A stretch of DNA of 64,000 nucleotides from Comamonas thiooxydans (GTDB lineage: Bacteria > Pseudomonadota > Gammaproteobacteria > Burkholderiales > Burkholderiaceae_C). The notes beneath the pieces are model-generated. The model did not search any database. It had not been told where the DNA came from and worked only from the letters and a program-made list of their open reading frames with translations. Positions 61,620 through 64,000 of this stretch are shown one piece after another. A program made the position numbers and the translations under genes. Location of the stretch: NCBI RefSeq assembly GCF_000964545.1, contig NZ_BBVD01000007.1:534639-598638 (forward strand), written 5' to 3'. How positions within the stretch are numbered: position 1 is the stretch's first letter; every line of letters begins with the position of its first letter.

Positions 61620-62798
61620 ATGCGCTTTTTCAAAGACTTGAGCCCTGCCGCCGTGGCCGCAGGCTTTGTGGCCGTGCTTGTGGGCTTTACCAGCTCGGTA
61701 GCCCTGGTGTTTCAGGCGGCGCAGGCGTTTCATGCCACGCCTGAGCAGATTACTTCCTGGATTTGGGCGCTGGGCCTGGGCATGGGTCTGTGCTCGCTGG
61801 TCCCGTCGCTGATTCTGCGCATGCCGGTCATGGTGGCCTGGTCCACCCCAGGGGCGGCGGTGCTGGCGACCGCCGGGCTGGCGGGTGGTTTCTCCATGGG
61901 GGAGGCGATCGGTGCCTTTATTGTCAGCGCGGCACTCATCATTCTGGTGGGGGTGACCGGCTGGTTCGAGCGCATCATGAACCGCATCCCCATGGAAATT
62001 GCGTCGGCCCTGCTGGCCGGCGTGCTGGCCAAGTTCGGCATGCAGGCTTTCTCTGCGGCCGAAACCAATCTGTCCCTGGTGCTGGTCATGCTGCTTGCCT
62101 ATCTGCTTTCGCGGCGTATGGCGCCTCGCTATGCGGTCATCATCACCCTGCTGGCCGGAACCGCCTGGGCGGCGCTGAGCGGGCAGATGCAGTGGTCGGC
62201 CGTGCATGGCGGGCTGGCCATGCCGGTCTATACGGCTCCCGAGTTCTCGCTGCAGGCGCTCATCAGCCTGGCGTTGCCCCTGTTTGTCGTGACCATGGCT
62301 TCGCAGAATCTGCCGGGCGTGGCGGTGATCCGTGCCACGGGCTATCCGATACCGGTGTCCAAGGTCATCAGCATGACCGGCGTGGCGACCTTGTTGCTGG
62401 CGCCGTTTGGCGGCTATGCCCTCAACCTCAGCGCCATCACGGCGGCGATCTGCATGGGAGACGAGGCGCATGCGGACAGGGATAAGCGCTATACCGCTGC
62501 TGCTGTGTGCGGACTGCTATATATTTTGATAGGTGTCTTTGGTGCGGTGGTCACGGGCCTGCTGACGGCCTTTCCCAAGGAGCTGGTGGCCTGCATCGCC
62601 GGACTGGCCCTGCTGGGCTCCATAGGCGGCGGCATGGCGACGGCCTTCAAGGAGGAAAAGCACCGAGAGGCAGCGCTCATCACCTTTCTGGTCACGCTCA
62701 GCGGCGTTGTCATCGCAGGGGTGGGCTCAGCCTTCTGGGGCGTGGTCGCTGGCAGCCTGGCCTTGCTTGTCCAGAGCCTGCGTGCGCGCAGGACCTGA
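61620..62798 (+). CDS. benE: BenE-family benzoate transporter
   Basis: A 392-residue inner-membrane protein with about 11-12 spans: LSPAAVAAGFVAVLVGFTSS at the N-terminus, then SWIWALGLGMG, MVAWSTPGAAVLAT, ERIMNRIPMEIASALLAGVL (cut here) and MASQNLPGVAVIRATGY, all typical of BenE benzoate/H+ symporters. It stands between kup and gshB and away from any benzoate genes here; it could serve the aromatic block at the start of the window. ATG 61620 fits the family start. Confidence 0.88.
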   Translation: MRFFKDLSPAAVAAGFVAVLVGFTSSVALVFQAAQAFHATPEQITSWIWALGLGMGLCSLVPSLILRMPVMVAWSTPGAAVLATAGLAGGFSMGEAIGAFIVSAALIILVGVTGWFERIMNRIPMEIASALLAGVLAKFGMQAFSAAETNLSLVLVMLLAYLLSRRMAPRYAVIITLLAGTAWAALSGQMQWSAVHGGLAMPVYTAPEFSLQALISLALPLFVVTMASQNLPGVAVIRATGYPIPVSKVISMTGVATLLLAPFGGYALNLSAITAAICMGDEAHADRDKRYTAAAVCGLLYILIGVFGAVVTGLLTAFPKELVACIAGLALLGSIGGGMATAFKEEKHREAALITFLVTLSGVVIAGVGSAFWGVVAGSLALLVQSLRARRT

Positions 62799-62877
62799 GT
62801 ATCTGCCGTCATATTGTGGTGTTTTGCCCGGCTGGGCATGATGCCGGTATCTACCTCTACCGCTAGAGTTTTTCACC

Positions 62878-63825
62878 ATGCAAATACTGTTTGTTGCCGA
62901 TCCGCTGGAATCCTTTGTCATCTACAAGGACTCCACCTTTGCCATGATGCGTGAGGCTCAACGCCGAGGACACCAGATCGTGGCCTGCGAGCCTCGCCAT
63001 ATCTCCTGGCAAAGCGGCGGCAAGGTCATGGCGCAGGTGCGCCACATCAGCCTGACCGGGGAACAAGACCGCTGGTTTGAGGAGACGCGAAGCGCTTTGA
63101 CGGCACTGGCAGATTTTGATGCCATCGTCATGCGCAAGGATCCGCCCTTCGATTCCGAGTTCTTCTACGCCACGCACATGCTCGGTCAGGCCGAGCGTGA
63201 GGGCGCCAAGGTCTTCAACAAACCCAGCGCACTGCGCGAGCATCCCGAAAAGCTCGCCATCATGGAGTTTGCACAGTTCATCTCGCCCACCCTGGTCACG
63301 CGCAGCGCCCAGGACATCCGTGCTTTTCATGCAGAGCACAAGGACATCATCCTCAAGCCGCTGGACGGTATGGGCGGCATGGGCATCTTCCGGGTTGGCG
63401 AAGACGGTCGCAATCTCGGCAGCATCATCGAAACCCTGAATCAGGGCGGCTCCACCAGCGTCATGGTGCAGAAATTCCTGCCCGACATCGTTCATGGCGA
63501 CAAGCGGGTGCTCATCATCGGCGGCAAGCCCGTGCCGTTCTGCCTGGCACGCATTCCGCAGGGCAATGAGGTGCGCGGCAATCTGGCGGCTGGCGGCAAG
63601 GGGGTTGCCCAGCCATTGGCGCAGCAGGACAAGGCAATTGCCGAGTTCATTGGGGAGCGTTTGGTGCAGCGTGGCCTGCTATTGATCGGACTGGATGTGA
63701 TTGGTCACAACGTCACCGAGATCAATGTGACCAGTCCCACCTGCTTCCAGGAGATCTTTGATCAGACCGGCTGCGATGTGGCAGCGCTGTTTGTTGATGC
63801 ACTGGAGCAGGCAGCTAGCGCCTGA
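62878..63825 (+). CDS. gshB: Glutathione synthetase
   Basis: A 315-residue ATP-grasp enzyme: ILFVADPLESFVIYKDSTFAMM at the N-terminus (cut here), MRKDPPFDSEFFYATHML, IILKPLDGMGGMGIFRV and ITEINVTSPT-like NVTEINVTSPTCFQEI near the end. It adds glycine to gamma-glutamylcysteine. ATG 62878 gives the standard N-terminus. It is followed by a very strong terminator. Confidence 0.97.
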   Translation: MQILFVADPLESFVIYKDSTFAMMREAQRRGHQIVACEPRHISWQSGGKVMAQVRHISLTGEQDRWFEETRSALTALADFDAIVMRKDPPFDSEFFYATHMLGQAEREGAKVFNKPSALREHPEKLAIMEFAQFISPTLVTRSAQDIRAFHAEHKDIILKPLDGMGGMGIFRVGEDGRNLGSIIETLNQGGSTSVMVQKFLPDIVHGDKRVLIIGGKPVPFCLARIPQGNEVRGNLAAGGKGVAQPLAQQDKAIAEFIGERLVQRGLLLIGLDVIGHNVTEINVTSPTCFQEIFDQTGCDVAALFVDALEQAASA

Positions 63826-63832
63826 GAAGCGA

Positions 63833-63871
63833 CAAAGAACCCCGGCAGGCAAGGCCTGCCGGGGTTCTTTG
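63833..63871 (+). terminator. Strong terminator after gshB
   Basis: An 18-bp perfect stem, CAAAGAACCCCGGCAGGC (63833-63850) with its exact complement at 63854-63871, and a 3-nt loop. The symmetric A/T ends allow action on both strands. Confidence 0.9.
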
Positions 63872-63891
63872 TCTGGATGTCCGTGCGGATG

Positions 63892-63921
63892 TTGCCTGGC
63901 CTGCCAAAATCTGTGTACAAT
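63892..63921 (+). promoter_or_regulatory. Candidate sigma-70 promoter for the gene beyond the window
   Basis: TTGCCT (63892-63897), 18-bp spacer, TACAAT (63916-63921). It lies downstream of the gshB terminator and points out of the window; the last 75 bases carry no start of a recognisable gene. Confidence 0.45.
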
Positions 63922-64000
63922 GCAAGGCTTCACTGAGCGAAATGCAAATTTTTGCTAGTCGATCTGAAAGAAATCAGACGGCAAAGTTGTGATAGAATTC

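Noticed and set aside
63961..64000. TAGAAT at 63993-63998 as an rRNA-type promoter
   Set aside because: No -35 element at the right distance; the TTGCCT/TACAAT pair at 63892-63921 is better.

Overview
The window is a GC-rich chromosomal segment of a betaproteobacterium, almost certainly a member of the Comamonadaceae (Comamonas or a close relative such as Delftia). The clues are two Bug/TctC-type periplasmic receptors inside catabolic operons, a beta-proteobacterial run of housekeeping genes (leuS-lptE-holA-proA, purE-purK, tsaB-rimI), and dispersed intergenic repeats of a type I associate with this family. I see no rRNA or tRNA gene, CRISPR array, phage gene or intact insertion sequence.

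Region 1 (1-16928, all + strand) is a large accessory catabolic block. It starts inside an IclR regulator, followed by an aspartate-dehydrogenase-like enzyme, a Bug receptor and an MTA/SAH-nucleosidase-like protein. A second run follows: SDR, a paralogous IclR regulator, a second SDR with an unusual active site, a ThDP-dependent decarboxylase/lyase-like enzyme, an aldehyde dehydrogenase, a two-domain extradiol-type VOC protein, a second Bug receptor, a 73-residue helical protein, a Rieske oxygenase and its VanB-type reductase, a porin and an MFS transporter. Together they look like uptake (porin, Bug, MFS) plus stepwise oxidation, C-C cleavage, aldehyde oxidation, ring hydroxylation or O-demethylation and possibly ring cleavage of an aromatic acid or alcohol. 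The substrate is unknown to me and this is the best candidate for an undescribed pathway.

Region 2 (about 16.9-25.7 kb) looks like an inserted module with visibly lower GC at third positions. It holds a DapA-family deaminase, a three-gene TRAP transporter, a GntR/FCD regulator, an Ldh2-family imine reductase and an alpha-ketoglutarate semialdehyde dehydrogenase. This is the lower half of bacterial hydroxyproline catabolism, but no epimerase or D-hydroxyproline dehydrogenase is present here. An identical AT-rich octamer, AATATATT, lies in front of three of its transcription starts.

Region 3 (25.7-64 kb) is mostly core genome: corA; tsaB-rimI plus a probable highly diverged DNA polymerase III psi subunit; dacB; a GDSL lipoprotein; ompW; a five-gene sulfonate-type ABC/SfnB-like operon; sua5; purEK; an ABC-2-like exporter; cnoX; a NERD protein; a META protein; an RHH protein; a PfpI-like protein; an MscS channel; leuS-lptE-holA; proA; and a potassium and glutathione cluster (trkA, trkH, gshA, kup, benE, gshB).

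Two patterns run across the window. At least seven copies of a GC-rich element of about 80-150 bp sit just 3' of stop codons, six of them within about 12 bp, always in the same orientation relative to the upstream gene. Long inverted repeats also lie at promoters or leaders, at 3944-3982 and 37681-37719.
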